Positions 25,376 to 34,219 of a stretch of 64,000 bases of DNA are shown in pieces. The DNA is taken from positions 1 through 64,000 of the forward strand of contig CALVKR010000005.1 of assembly GCA_944332995.1 (NCBI GenBank), read 5' to 3'. The translations under genes and the position numbers were made by a program. The notes below the pieces were generated by a model. It did not search any database and had not been told where the DNA came from. It was given only the letters and a program-made list of their open reading frames with translations. How positions within the stretch are numbered: the first letter of the stretch is position 1; each line of letters begins with the position of its first letter. The stretch comes from an uncultured Clostridia bacterium. GTDB lineage: Bacteria; Bacillota; Clostridia; Christensenellales; CAG-917.

Positions 25376-25741
25376 TCGGTATTGAATTATATTTTTGCGA
25401 TAGAAACTCTCAGCTTAGAGAAAGCTTCCGTTCGCTCCGTCGACGTATCGAAAAAGACGGGCGTTGCACGTTCGAGCGTATGCAAAGCTATCGATAAACT
25501 TACCGATTTAGGTTATGCAAGGCGTGACGAAAAGGGTGAGATTAAACTGACGTCTCTCGGTGAAAGGGTTGTCGGGAAATATTCGATAGCGGTGAAGGCG
25601 ATGGCAGACGTGTTTAAAGAAAAATTCAATCTTAATGAGGAAAGAGCAAAAGCCGAGGCGGTCAGGGCAGTCGGGGCGCTCAGCTGCGACACGGTAGATA
25701 AAATCGTCGACGCTAAGCAAAAGGAGGGGGTATGCCGATAG
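25352..25741 (+). CDS. DtxR/MntR-like winged-helix regulator of the feo operon
   Basis: A small protein (129 residues) with an N-terminal winged helix-turn-helix: NYIFAIETLSLEKASVRSVDVSKKTGVARSSVCKAIDKL fits the DtxR/MntR pattern (shown here in the pieces NYIFAIETL, VRSVDVSKKTGVARSS and KLTDLGYARRDEKGEIKLT). A short helical C-terminal part follows and the full metal-sensing dimerisation and SH3-like domains are missing, so it is a one-domain member. The first 8 residues are the last units of the 15-nt repeat. It leads the operon and overlaps the next feoA gene by 10 bases, so it very likely regulates iron uptake (inference). Confidence 0.78.
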   Translation: MAGKEMTGSVLNYIFAIETLSLEKASVRSVDVSKKTGVARSSVCKAIDKLTDLGYARRDEKGEIKLTSLGERVVGKYSIAVKAMADVFKEKFNLNEERAKAEAVRAVGALSCDTVDKIVDAKQKEGVCR

Positions 25742-25956
25742 TCATTGCGCCGCTTTTTAAACCTCTCGTTATAGTCAGGCTTGCCGTTGACGACAAACTC
25801 AAAAGACATTTTGAAAATCTGGGCATAGGCATAAACTGCGAAACGGAGGTGCTGTCGCAAAGCGGAGGCAGTATCATCGTTCGGATTAAGGACGGGCGTC
25901 TTGCGCTCGATAAAAATTTAGGTGCAAAAATATTTGTAAAAATAAAGGAGGAGTAA
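25732..25956 (+). CDS. feoA: FeoA-like protein, first copy
   Basis: A 74-residue SH3-like FeoA domain: MPIVIAPLFKPLVIVRL, then the conserved LxxLGI element (HFENLGIGINCETEVLSQSG) and VRIKDGRLALDKNLGAKI. It overlaps the regulator gene and abuts the second feoA without a gap. It lacks the R-R-x-x-DMG element of typical FeoA and is shorter, so it is a divergent copy. FeoA-type proteins assist FeoB at the cytoplasmic face. Confidence 0.82.
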   Translation: MPIVIAPLFKPLVIVRLAVDDKLKRHFENLGIGINCETEVLSQSGGSIIVRIKDGRLALDKNLGAKIFVKIKEE

Positions 25957-26376
25957 ATGACGAAACTACTTAGTGAGTTTAAAGTCGGCGAGCAGGGAAA
26001 AATCGTCTTGGTTACCGCCGAGGGAAGGATAAGACGCAGGCTTTTTGATATGGGCGTTACGGCAGGTGCGACGGTATTGCTCAGAAAAAAAGCGCCGCTC
26101 GGCGACCCTTACGAGATAAACATAAGGGGATACGAATTGACGCTCAGAAAATCGGAAGCGGCTTGCGTAGTTATGGAAGCGGACGAAAAGTGCGACGGAC
26201 AAACAAGTGCAACAGACTGCCAAAGCTACAGCGAAAATTCAAACGACCAAACGGAAAAGGAATGCGCTACAGACAGCGCTGATAACGGCGGCAAAGAAAA
26301 AGCCGTTGCAGACGGCAAGGGAAATACCGCCGATTGCAAAAAATGCAGGAAAAACAATAAGGAGGTGCAACAGTGA
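25957..26376 (+). CDS. feoA: FeoA protein with Cys-containing charged tail
   Basis: Residues 1-75 are a canonical FeoA domain (LSEFKVGEQGKIV, RRRLFDMGVTAGATV, LRKKAPLGDPYEINIRGYELTLR). Residues 76-139 form a polar, low-complexity tail with several Cys (KCDGQ, DCQS, ECATD, DCKKCRKN), not normal for FeoA. The tail resembles those of the FeoB-associated Cys-rich membrane proteins in this window. The stop overlaps the feoB start by GTGA. It may hold or hand on ferrous iron (inference). Confidence 0.88.
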   Translation: MTKLLSEFKVGEQGKIVLVTAEGRIRRRLFDMGVTAGATVLLRKKAPLGDPYEINIRGYELTLRKSEAACVVMEADEKCDGQTSATDCQSYSENSNDQTEKECATDSADNGGKEKAVADGKGNTADCKKCRKNNKEVQQ

Positions 26377-28640
26377 TAAAATTTGCGCTTGCAGGAAATC
26401 CCAATTCGGGAAAGACTACGCTGTTTAACTGTCTTACGGGGGCGACGGCGCATGTGGGGAACTGGCCGGGCGTTACGGTAGACAAAAAAGAGGGCGTCTA
26501 TAAAAAATGTGCCGAGAACATTCAAATTGTAGACTTGCCGGGAATTTACTCTCTTTCGCCGTATACTCCCGAAGAAGTTATCGCCCGAAATTTCATTTTG
26601 GACGAAAAACCCGACCTGATAATCAATATCGTGGACGCTACAAATCTTGAGCGAAACCTTTATCTCACCACACAGCTACTCGAGATAGGCGTGCCTATCG
26701 TCGTAGCGCTCAATATGATGGACGCCGTCGAGAAAAAGGGTGACAAGATAAACGCAAAGACGCTTGAGGACGCTCTTGCCGTGCCCGTCGTGGAAATTTC
26801 CGCCCTAAAGGAAAAGGGCATAAAAGAGCTTATGGATAAAGCATATGCGGCTTCAAAGAGAAAGAGGGAAGCGGTAAGCGTTCTGGGCGGCTCGAAACTT
26901 TCGGAAGTCATTTCTGAGATAAAGACGGTTTTATACAATAAAAAGACGGATGAGCCGCTATTTCACGCAATAAAACTTGTGGAAAACGACGAGATTGAAA
27001 TAAAAAATCACCCGAAAGAATATGAAACGGTCAAAGAATACCGCGATAAGATAAAGGACGAATCTTTCGGTGACGATTTCGAGGCGATGGTGGCGGATGA
27101 AAGATATAAATACATAACAAAGCATTTTGCCAAGGCTATAACCAAAAAAGACGGCGAAAAGAACTCTCTTTCAAAATCGGATAAGGCGGACAGGGTGCTC
27201 ACCCACAGGATATGGGGAATACCTATCTTTTTGGCGATACTCTTTGCAGTCTTTCACCTGACTTTTTCGGAAAACTTTTTATATCTTGCCACGGCACTGC
27301 CTAAAGATTGGGTATCCCTTCAGGGAACGTGGGGAGAGGGGCTGTTCGGCTCGTCCGACGGAATTGCCTCGCCGGGCGTGATACTGTTCAATTTGCTTGA
27401 CAAGATAACAGGCTCGATTTCCGACGCCGTGGCAGGCGGAATGGAAGGCGCAACGTCGGCGTGGGCGCAGGGTCTTGTGGTCGACGGAATACTTGGCGGA
27501 CTGTTTGCCGTTATGTCGTTTTTGCCGCAGATACTCGTGCTGTTTATGTTCTTCTCCATACTCGAAGACAGCGGATATATGGCAAGGGTGGCGTTTATCC
27601 TCGACAGAATATTCAGAAGATTCGGACTTTCGGGCAGAGCGTTTATGCCGATGATTATGGGATTCGGCTGCTCCATTCCCGCTATGATAAACACGAGAAC
27701 GCTTGCCGACGATAAAGAGCGTATGGCAACGATAAGAGTTATTCCTTTCTTCTCGTGCGGAGCAAAACTCCCGATTCTTACCGCAATCGCAGGCGGAATA
27801 GTTCAGTTTTTTGCCGTGTCGAATGCCGACGCAATAACCTACGGTATGTATATATTGGGAATCACCGTGGCGATACTTTCGGTTATCGTGATGCGTTCGA
27901 CCACAATGAGAGGCGACACTCCGCCTTTTATAATGGAGCTTCCCGCATATCACGCACCTCAGGCAAAAGCGCTTTTCATTCACCTTTGGGATAAGTTAAA
28001 GCACTTTGTCAAAAAGGCGTTTACAATCATATTCGTTTCGACGATACTCATCTGGGTGCTCAGTCACTTCTCGTTCGGGTGGTCATATCTTGCCGACGAA
28101 CAGATGGAAAGCAGTATACTCGCCGGGCTCGGAAAACTCGTTCAGCCGCTCTTCACTCCGCTCGGATTCGGCTCTCAGCTGGGAGCGACAGGTTGGGTGT
28201 TTGTCGTGGCGGCAATCACGGGACTCATTGCAAAAGAAAACGTCATAGCTACGTTCGGCGTGCTTGCGGCGTGCCTCGGATACGCCTACAACGGCGACGC
28301 CGACGCCGAGGGAATTATAGCGGCTTCCATAATGATAAGCGCAACGGGAATAACTATACCGGCACTCATATCCTTTATAGCCTTCAATATGACGACGATT
28401 CCGTGTTTTGCGGCGGTTGCCACGGCTAAGGCGGAATTGGGCTCTAAAAAGAGGTTTAACTATACGTTGATATTCTGGCTTGTAGTTTCCTATCTGACGG
28501 GAACGGTTGTGTATCTTGTCGGAAGCTGGTGGTGGACGGTGTTCATTATCCTCGCACTTGCGGCACTCGCCGTCGGATTGATAATTTTATACAATAAAAA
28601 AAAGGACGGCAAACTCAGACTTAAAAGGGAGGAGGAATAA
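26373..28640 (+). CDS. feoB: Ferrous iron transporter FeoB (operon 1)
   Basis: A 755-residue FeoB. The N-terminal GTPase has G1 GNPNSGKTT at residues 8-16, the conserved HVGNWPGVTVDKKEG switch, G3 VDLPGIYSLSPYTPEE and G4 NMMD. A helical GDP-dissociation-inhibitor region follows, and from about residue 290 the membrane part carries two Gate motifs (EDSGYMARVAF and IPFFSCGAKLPIL). Full-length and intact. It imports Fe2+ across the membrane. GTG start, ribosome site AAGGAGGTG, ATG of the next gene directly after its stop. Confidence 0.96.
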   Translation: MIKFALAGNPNSGKTTLFNCLTGATAHVGNWPGVTVDKKEGVYKKCAENIQIVDLPGIYSLSPYTPEEVIARNFILDEKPDLIINIVDATNLERNLYLTTQLLEIGVPIVVALNMMDAVEKKGDKINAKTLEDALAVPVVEISALKEKGIKELMDKAYAASKRKREAVSVLGGSKLSEVISEIKTVLYNKKTDEPLFHAIKLVENDEIEIKNHPKEYETVKEYRDKIKDESFGDDFEAMVADERYKYITKHFAKAITKKDGEKNSLSKSDKADRVLTHRIWGIPIFLAILFAVFHLTFSENFLYLATALPKDWVSLQGTWGEGLFGSSDGIASPGVILFNLLDKITGSISDAVAGGMEGATSAWAQGLVVDGILGGLFAVMSFLPQILVLFMFFSILEDSGYMARVAFILDRIFRRFGLSGRAFMPMIMGFGCSIPAMINTRTLADDKERMATIRVIPFFSCGAKLPILTAIAGGIVQFFAVSNADAITYGMYILGITVAILSVIVMRSTTMRGDTPPFIMELPAYHAPQAKALFIHLWDKLKHFVKKAFTIIFVSTILIWVLSHFSFGWSYLADEQMESSILAGLGKLVQPLFTPLGFGSQLGATGWVFVVAAITGLIAKENVIATFGVLAACLGYAYNGDADAEGIIAASIMISATGITIPALISFIAFNMTTIPCFAAVATAKAELGSKKRFNYTLIFWLVVSYLTGTVVYLVGSWWWTVFIILALAALAVGLIILYNKKKDGKLRLKREEE

Positions 28641-28934
28641 ATGACTAAAGCGGATATAGCAATAATCGTTGTATTGTGCATAATCGTTGCCGCCGTTGTT
28701 ATAGCGATGATTGTCGCAAAAATAAAAGGGAAGGGAGGCTGCTCCTGTTGCGATAAAAACTGTTCGGCCTGTCAAAAGAACACACTTTTAAAAGAGTCAA
28801 AAAATGACGGAACGGAAAAAAATGAAGCGGAAGCTGCGATAAAAGATAGCCAATGCTGTGCTCCGTCAAAAGCGAATTCCGCATGTCAAGGCTGTCCGCT
28901 GAGTAAAAATAAAGCAGTTTGCAAAGCAAAATAA
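28641..28934 (+). CDS. FeoB-associated Cys-rich membrane protein
   Basis: 97 residues: one N-terminal membrane helix (about residues 6-28), then a basic stretch and Cys clusters CSCCDKNCSACQ, QCCAPS and CQGCPLS. This matches the FeoB-associated Cys-rich family that accompanies feoB in Clostridia and Bacteroidetes. The ribosome site GGAGGAG lies in the end of feoB. Its role is not proved; iron delivery or sensing is usually proposed. Confidence 0.88.
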   Translation: MTKADIAIIVVLCIIVAAVVIAMIVAKIKGKGGCSCCDKNCSACQKNTLLKESKNDGTEKNEAEAAIKDSQCCAPSKANSACQGCPLSKNKAVCKAK

Positions 28935-29170
28935 ATCGGTTTATCCGTTTAATTTTAATAGCTTATTTCAACGCATATATCGTGAAGATATTGCATCACC
29001 TTCGGTGAAATATGTTTTCTCTTATGTGAAGTGCGGCAGTCTGCCGCGTTTTGCATTTCGGCTTTGTCATTGTATCGCGAGTGTTTGTAGTCTACGTCGC
29101 CGACGATTTTATGGTTAAAAGAGGGCATACCGTATCCCTTTTAATGGATATGCCGAGCGTTTATAATAAT
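28935..29170. other. Gap with degenerate hairpin repeats after feo operon 1
   Basis: No gene is visible. Two short hairpins occur: TCACC/GGTGA near 28996 and GCGGC/GCCGC at 29033-29047, the latter followed by GTTTT and possibly acting as a weak terminator. The repeated phrase GTGAAG around each hairpin (near 28982 and 29026) suggests the remnant of an interspersed repeat. Confidence 0.4.
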
Positions 29171-29171
29171 A

Positions 29172-29200
29172 TTGACAGCAAAATATTTTTATGATATGAT
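29172..29200 (+). promoter_or_regulatory. Promoter of the lipoprotein gene
   Basis: TTGACA (29172-29177), 17 bp, TATGAT (29195-29200), then GGAGG before the ATG at 29243. Confidence 0.8.
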
Positions 29201-29242
29201 AAAATCAGTAAAATCTGATAAAAATAAAACGGAGGAAGTTAA

Positions 29243-30913
29243 ATGAAAAAAAGATTGCTTTTCGTATTCTTACTTGCAATAATGATCGTTTCGGTTGCAA
29301 TGGTCTTTGTAGCGTGTAACGGCACTACGCCGTCGGGGCCGTCCAACACCTATTCGGTAAATGTGCAATATGACGAACCGGAAGAGCGCATATGGATAAA
29401 TTGGCTCTCGTCAGTTTATTCTGAAGCTGTTCCCGAAGGCTCTAATCTGAAATTTCACGTGCAGTTAAGAAACGACTGCGTTGCAAGTTCCGTTAAAATC
29501 TATGCAAACGGAAATCCTGTTACGCTCGACTTGTTAGAGGGAGCCGACGATTATGAATATATCGACGAAGGCATCAGAGACATCGGCGAGTTTACTCTTA
29601 AAAACGTAAAAGAGGATACCGTTATAACTTACGAGTATGAGGAAGTGCAGATTAAAATCAACCTCAACCTTGTTTCCGAAACCGACCCTTCTTATTCTAA
29701 GCCCACAGGCGAGCAAATGGAAATTTTTAACGGCTTATCCTTTGACGGCGACAACCATTCGCTTAGTTACTATACAAATTATAAAACTCCTTATTATACC
29801 ACCTACTCTCAGATTAACGATGATTATACCTTAGACGGAAAACCGAAGACTTCCGGTTATCTTGCGGTAAAGAGTAACAATACGGTAAACGGAGCATACT
29901 ATTGGGATAATTTCGATTTGGACCAAGGCCTTTCGAAAATCATCAAGGCGTTTATGTATATTCCCGGCGAGCCAGGCAATCTGTTTAACGACTGGTCCAG
30001 ATGTTCAAACAACACCTTCTTTGTAGGTAATTTAAGGTATAAATATGAAGAGGGAGGCACAATTTACGATTCTAATTCTTATTACAGAGAAATGAACATA
30101 ACCGTCAACCCCTCTGCCATCTTTGATAACCCAAAAGGTGGATTTGACAGTTTGGGTGGCGCATTCAAGCTTACAGATCCCGACCTTGCCTTCGGATATT
30201 TCGATCTTGGCAATAATCCTCTGGGAGGTATAACCTTTACCCTCGACCAAGTCGAAGGCGTAGATTACACTAACGCAGAGGTTTACGTTTGGGATACGAA
30301 GATAGAGCCTGAAGGCGGTGTATACACTATCGACCACGCTCCCATGTATTACGTAAGCAAGCCGGGCGATTTTGACCTCAGAACCGACTACAAGCTCTAT
30401 TTGAAAAACGTCGATTACTCGCAAGCAAGCAATCTTTACGTCCTTGACATAGAAAACAACAATGCAAAAGTCCGGTTTGATAACATTGGGGGATATTATG
30501 ATACTACGTATTATTTGGATGACTCCGTTTTGGTTATGAGGCCCGACAGTGCGGCGTCATCGGCATTGGGTATCACTTTCAGATATGAATTCGATAGCCC
30601 CGAAGACGTTATGAGCATAACGGGTGAGTATATGAATCTGCTTTTCAACGTGACGGTAGACGGAGAGGAGAAGCTGGCTTTCAATTTGGATAACTTCTTG
30701 CCCAACACTGAAAACGCTCAATACGATCAGAATCAAGGGCTAACCGTATGTAATACGGGAACGGACGTTGAAGTTTTGTATGCCGGTCCAAGTGAGGGAA
30801 CAACTATTACCGATGAGTCGGGCACGGTCATAATGCGCACTTATCTATTTGACATAACCGTTTCGTTTAAAATAGCGGGCGGAAAAAACTCATTTGTGAT
30901 TTCGGGTAACTAA
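29243..30913 (+). CDS. Secreted lipoprotein of unknown function
   Basis: A 556-residue surface lipoprotein. It has a basic KKR start, a hydrophobic core and the lipobox FVAC with lipidated C25. The mature part is acidic, rich in Tyr, Asn and Asp, and predicted mostly beta-stranded, with no recognised domain; a segment near residues 50-130 (VPEGSNLKFHVQLR, TLKNVKEDTVITYEYEEV) resembles an Ig-like repeat. It is monocistronic with its own promoter and terminator. Mature-region residues such as NDWSRCSNNTFF give only two Cys. Substrate-binding or cell-surface adhesion roles are both possible. Confidence 0.82.
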   Translation: MKKRLLFVFLLAIMIVSVAMVFVACNGTTPSGPSNTYSVNVQYDEPEERIWINWLSSVYSEAVPEGSNLKFHVQLRNDCVASSVKIYANGNPVTLDLLEGADDYEYIDEGIRDIGEFTLKNVKEDTVITYEYEEVQIKINLNLVSETDPSYSKPTGEQMEIFNGLSFDGDNHSLSYYTNYKTPYYTTYSQINDDYTLDGKPKTSGYLAVKSNNTVNGAYYWDNFDLDQGLSKIIKAFMYIPGEPGNLFNDWSRCSNNTFFVGNLRYKYEEGGTIYDSNSYYREMNITVNPSAIFDNPKGGFDSLGGAFKLTDPDLAFGYFDLGNNPLGGITFTLDQVEGVDYTNAEVYVWDTKIEPEGGVYTIDHAPMYYVSKPGDFDLRTDYKLYLKNVDYSQASNLYVLDIENNNAKVRFDNIGGYYDTTYYLDDSVLVMRPDSAASSALGITFRYEFDSPEDVMSITGEYMNLLFNVTVDGEEKLAFNLDNFLPNTENAQYDQNQGLTVCNTGTDVEVLYAGPSEGTTITDESGTVIMRTYLFDITVSFKIAGGKNSFVISGN

Positions 30914-30930
30914 AATTTGGCGAACAGTTT

Positions 30931-30965
30931 TAAACCCGAGGCATTGCCTCGGGTTTAATTTTTTT
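30931..30965 (+). terminator. Strong intrinsic terminator after the lipoprotein gene
   Basis: TAAACCCGAGGC (30931-30942), loop ATT, GCCTCGGGTTTA (30946-30957), then ATTTTTTTA. Confidence 0.92.
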
Positions 30966-31161
30966 AGCACAATATTGTGTCTTGTGAAATTGCTGAATAT
31001 CGCTATAGAAAGCTATACGCTTTTTTTAAATCAATTGTTTTTAAAAATTAAACTGAAACTTAAAAGTAAACGATAACCTTAAGTTATTTTCGTGCAAATG
31101 ATAAAAAGCACGCTGTAGTTCAAATCTGATTAAATTATGTAATGTCGTTTAGCGAAAATGT

Positions 31162-31190
31162 TTGACAAGTATAACAGGTTATGATAATAT
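31162..31190 (+). promoter_or_regulatory. Promoter of the riboswitch-controlled cation ATPase
   Basis: TTGACA (31162-31167), 17 bp, TAATAT (31185-31190). Transcription should start near 31197, about 20 bases before the riboswitch aptamer. Confidence 0.8.
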
Positions 31191-31216
31191 AAAAGTATAA
31201 AATATAAACAAATCCC

Positions 31217-31358
31217 ATTGAGGGAGTAGTCGGCACGATAGTGTTTCAAGTCAACATCCTGACCTTTGGTCTGGCTTGAATTAAATGACGAGACTCAAGC
31301 ATGCGTATGCCATACTTGCAGTCCTTTTTATGCGTATGGCGCACGCCATACGTTTTTT
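31217..31358 (+). ncRNA. yybP-ykoY family Mn2+ riboswitch with terminator
   Basis: The aptamer shows the family's conserved parts: the closing stem TTGAG/CTCAA (31218-31222 and 31294-31298), GGGAGTAG directly inside it (31222-31229), AGTCAACA with CCTGACC and TTTGGTC in the middle helix, and GACGAGAC before the closing strand. The expression platform is a terminator CGTATGGC/GCCATACG (31333-31340 and 31345-31352) followed by six T. CCATAC at 31311-31316 can pair with the terminator's 5' arm as antiterminator. Known members sense Mn2+ and switch on export genes, which fits the P-type ATPase downstream. Confidence 0.85.
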
Positions 31359-31380
31359 ATTTGTGGCTACGGAGGCTGTT

Positions 31381-34035
31381 ATGTTTACGAAAAGCAAAGA
31401 GGAAGTTTTAAATTTTTTCGGAAGCGACAAAGAGAAAGGATTAAGTGCCGAACAGGTCGAAAAAAACCGTGAAAAATTTAAAGCCAACGTGCTTACCAAG
31501 CAAAAAGGCGATTCCCTTTTAAAGAGGATAATTGCAAGCGCTACCGAACCGATGGTTTTGATGCTCATTGCCGCAGGGCTTATCGCTCTCGGCGTCAACA
31601 TATACCGAAGCGCAACGGGAGGCGAGGCGGATTTTTTGGAGTGCGCAGGCGTGTTTTTCGCCATTGCTCTTTCCGTTTGCATAAGCGTCGTTATGGAGGG
31701 CAGAAGTCAAAAAGCGTTTGAGGCGCTGAGCAAGATAGGCGACGATATCGTCGTCAAGGTCGTGCGGAACGGAGAAAGCATGACAATACCAAAAAGCGAG
31801 GTAGTGGCAGGCGATATCCTGATTTTGAGCACGGGCGATAAAATCCCTGCGGACGCCAGACTTTTAAGTTCGGAATCTATGTCGACGGACGAATCTGCGC
31901 TCACGGGCGAGAGTGTGCCTGTCGAAAAATCCTCCGAAGCGAATATCACGGATGAGAAAACTCCGCTTGCCGAACGATTGAACACGGTATATAGCGGAAC
32001 GTATATAACGAGCGGATACGGCACAGCCGTCGTAACGGCGGTAGGCGACGATACGGAGTTCGGCAAGATAGCGGGCGAGCTGTCGGGCAAGACTAAAAAC
32101 TCCACGCCGCTTCAGGAAAAGCTCAAGAAGATGGGAAAGATTATCACCATATTCGGAGTGCTCGCAGCCGCAATAGTCTTTATCGTCGAAGTCGTTTCCT
32201 TTGCTTTGCACGGCGAGGTGGACGTCACACACGTCATGGAAGCGTTTGTCACGAGCATAGTTCTGATTGTCGCCGCAGTGCCGGAGGGCTTGCCTACGAT
32301 AGTCGCCGTGTCACTGTCTATAAATATCATTAAACTTTCAAAAAACAACGCTTTGGTCAAAAAGATGGTGGCGTCGGAAACGATAGGTTGTATAAACATT
32401 ATCTGTTCGGACAAGACGGGAACGCTTACCGAAAACAAAATGACGGTCAGGGCTTTTTACGACGGAGTATGGCACGATAGCGCAGACGATGCCGCAAGCG
32501 AATATTTTTTCAAAAACATCTGCGTAAATTCCACCGCTCAGCTTGGCGAAAAGGGGGAGTTTATCGGAAATCCCACCGAGTGTGCGCTCCTTTCCTTTTA
32601 CGAACGCACGGCAGGTTTTAAGGCGTCCGCCGATTATAAAGAGGTCAGAAAAGCGAATAAAATAGTCAAGGCGTTTCCTTTTAACTCGGATTTAAAACAC
32701 ATGACGACGGTGGTAAGGTCGGGCGAAAACAATACGGTGCTTGTCAAGGGCAGTCCCGAGTTTGTGATAGGAGCTTCGGCGCTTGACGAGGATAAAAAAG
32801 CGGAAATAAACGCCCTTATCGAAAATTGCCAAAAGAAGGCAATGAGGATAATTGCTTTTGCGCACAAGGTGATAGACAAGTCAACCGACGTCGAAAAAAA
32901 TCACGACGAGATAGAATCGGAAATGATTTTCGACGGTTTTGCCGCCATATCGGACCCGCTCAGAAAAGAGGTTTACGATGCGGTCAAATCCTGTTTCAAG
33001 GCAGGTATATCGCTAAAAATTCTGACGGGCGACAATCTCATCACGGCAACCGCCATAGCAAACGAGTTGGGGCTCTTATCCGACGGCGGCGAGGCTGTCG
33101 AGGCGTCCGCTCTTGCAGAGATTTCCGATGAAGAACTTTTGGACAGGCTCAAAAATATAAGAGTTATAGCGAGAAGCACGCCTGCCGTTAAAATGAGGGT
33201 GGTAAAACTTCTTAAGGGTGCAGGCAACGTCGTGGCGGTAACGGGCGACGGTATAAACGACGCTCCCGCTCTCAAGAACGCCGACGTGGGCATAGCTATG
33301 GGTATATCGGGAACGGAAGTTTCAAAAGAGGCAAGCGACGTGGTTTTGCTTGACGACTCGTTTGCCACAATCGTCAAGGCGGTGGAATGGGGCAGAAATA
33401 TTTACGAAAACTTCAAAAGATTCATCTCCTTTCAGCTTACCGTCAATCTGTCTTCCGTCATAGTGGTGGTTATGTCGATACTCCTCGGCTTTAAAGCGCC
33501 TTTCAGCGCTTTGCAGCTGCTTTGGATAAACCTTATCATGGACGGACCTCCTGCGCTGACTTTAGGACTCGAGCCAAACTATAAAGATTTAATGAACCGT
33601 CCGCCGACAAAGAGAGGGGAGAGTATTATCACAAAGAATATGTTTATAAGGATATTCGTCACGGGTATTCTGATGTCGGTCGTGTTTTTGTGTCAATACG
33701 CTTTCAACTTCCTCGGCGTTCCGCCCGAACAGGAACTTACGGTGCTGTTTACGATGTTCGTTCTCTTTCAGCTGTTCAACTCGTTCAACTGCCGTGAATT
33801 GCACCTCGAGAGTATATTCAAACACTTCTTTAAAAACAAACTTATGCTCATAGCGGTGGCGATAACATTTATATTGCAAGTGGTGATAATCCAATTTGCA
33901 GGCGCATTTTTCGGAACTGTGCCGCTGAGCGTCGAAACGTGGCTCATTCTCGTGGCTATAGGCCTTGCCGTCGTTGTTATATCCGAAATAGTAAAACTTG
34001 CAGCAAAACTTGTCTTAAAGATAAAAAACAGATAA
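31381..34035 (+). CDS. P-type Ca2+/Mn2+ ATPase (probable Mn2+ exporter)
   Basis: An 884-residue P2-type cation ATPase. TGES actuator loop at residues 175-178, ion-site motif PEGLP at 301-305, phosphorylated D344 in CSDKTGTLT, TGDGINDAP hinge, and about ten membrane segments. ATG 31381 is used because GGAGG lies 8 bases upstream and the longer frame runs through the riboswitch. The family is usually labelled calcium-transporting, but control by a yybP-ykoY element, as for Lactococcus YoaB, makes manganese export the better guess. Confidence 0.92.
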   Translation: MFTKSKEEVLNFFGSDKEKGLSAEQVEKNREKFKANVLTKQKGDSLLKRIIASATEPMVLMLIAAGLIALGVNIYRSATGGEADFLECAGVFFAIALSVCISVVMEGRSQKAFEALSKIGDDIVVKVVRNGESMTIPKSEVVAGDILILSTGDKIPADARLLSSESMSTDESALTGESVPVEKSSEANITDEKTPLAERLNTVYSGTYITSGYGTAVVTAVGDDTEFGKIAGELSGKTKNSTPLQEKLKKMGKIITIFGVLAAAIVFIVEVVSFALHGEVDVTHVMEAFVTSIVLIVAAVPEGLPTIVAVSLSINIIKLSKNNALVKKMVASETIGCINIICSDKTGTLTENKMTVRAFYDGVWHDSADDAASEYFFKNICVNSTAQLGEKGEFIGNPTECALLSFYERTAGFKASADYKEVRKANKIVKAFPFNSDLKHMTTVVRSGENNTVLVKGSPEFVIGASALDEDKKAEINALIENCQKKAMRIIAFAHKVIDKSTDVEKNHDEIESEMIFDGFAAISDPLRKEVYDAVKSCFKAGISLKILTGDNLITATAIANELGLLSDGGEAVEASALAEISDEELLDRLKNIRVIARSTPAVKMRVVKLLKGAGNVVAVTGDGINDAPALKNADVGIAMGISGTEVSKEASDVVLLDDSFATIVKAVEWGRNIYENFKRFISFQLTVNLSSVIVVVMSILLGFKAPFSALQLLWINLIMDGPPALTLGLEPNYKDLMNRPPTKRGESIITKNMFIRIFVTGILMSVVFLCQYAFNFLGVPPEQELTVLFTMFVLFQLFNSFNCRELHLESIFKHFFKNKLMLIAVAITFILQVVIIQFAGAFFGTVPLSVETWLILVAIGLAVVVISEIVKLAAKLVLKIKNR

Positions 34036-34038
34036 TTG

Positions 34039-34066
34039 AAAAGGCGCTGTATGGCGCCTTTTTAAT
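34039..34066 (+). terminator. Terminator after the cation ATPase gene
   Basis: AAAAGGCGC (34039-34047), loop TGTATG, GCGCCTTTT (34054-34062), then more T. Confidence 0.85.
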
Positions 34067-34110
34067 TTAAGTTCTTTGACTAAAAAATAACAATTTTAAT
34101 GTGATATCGA

Positions 34111-34168
34111 TTGACAAATTTCCGTTTGGAGAATATTATAATTTACAAGATGTTCGCTATGGCGAACA
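34111..34168 (+). promoter_or_regulatory. Promoter and operator-like palindrome of feo operon 2
   Basis: TTGACA (34111-34116), 17 bp, TATTAT (34134-34139). The perfect palindrome TGTTCGC-TATG-GCGAACA (34151-34168) covers about +5 to +22 of the expected transcript. The same element occurs three times at feo operon 1, at the promoter edge and in the leader. Confidence 0.72.
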
Positions 34169-34219
34169 AAAGCAAAACAACGGTTTAAAAATTAAGAGCG
34201 GTAAATTTGCAAAAAGGTT

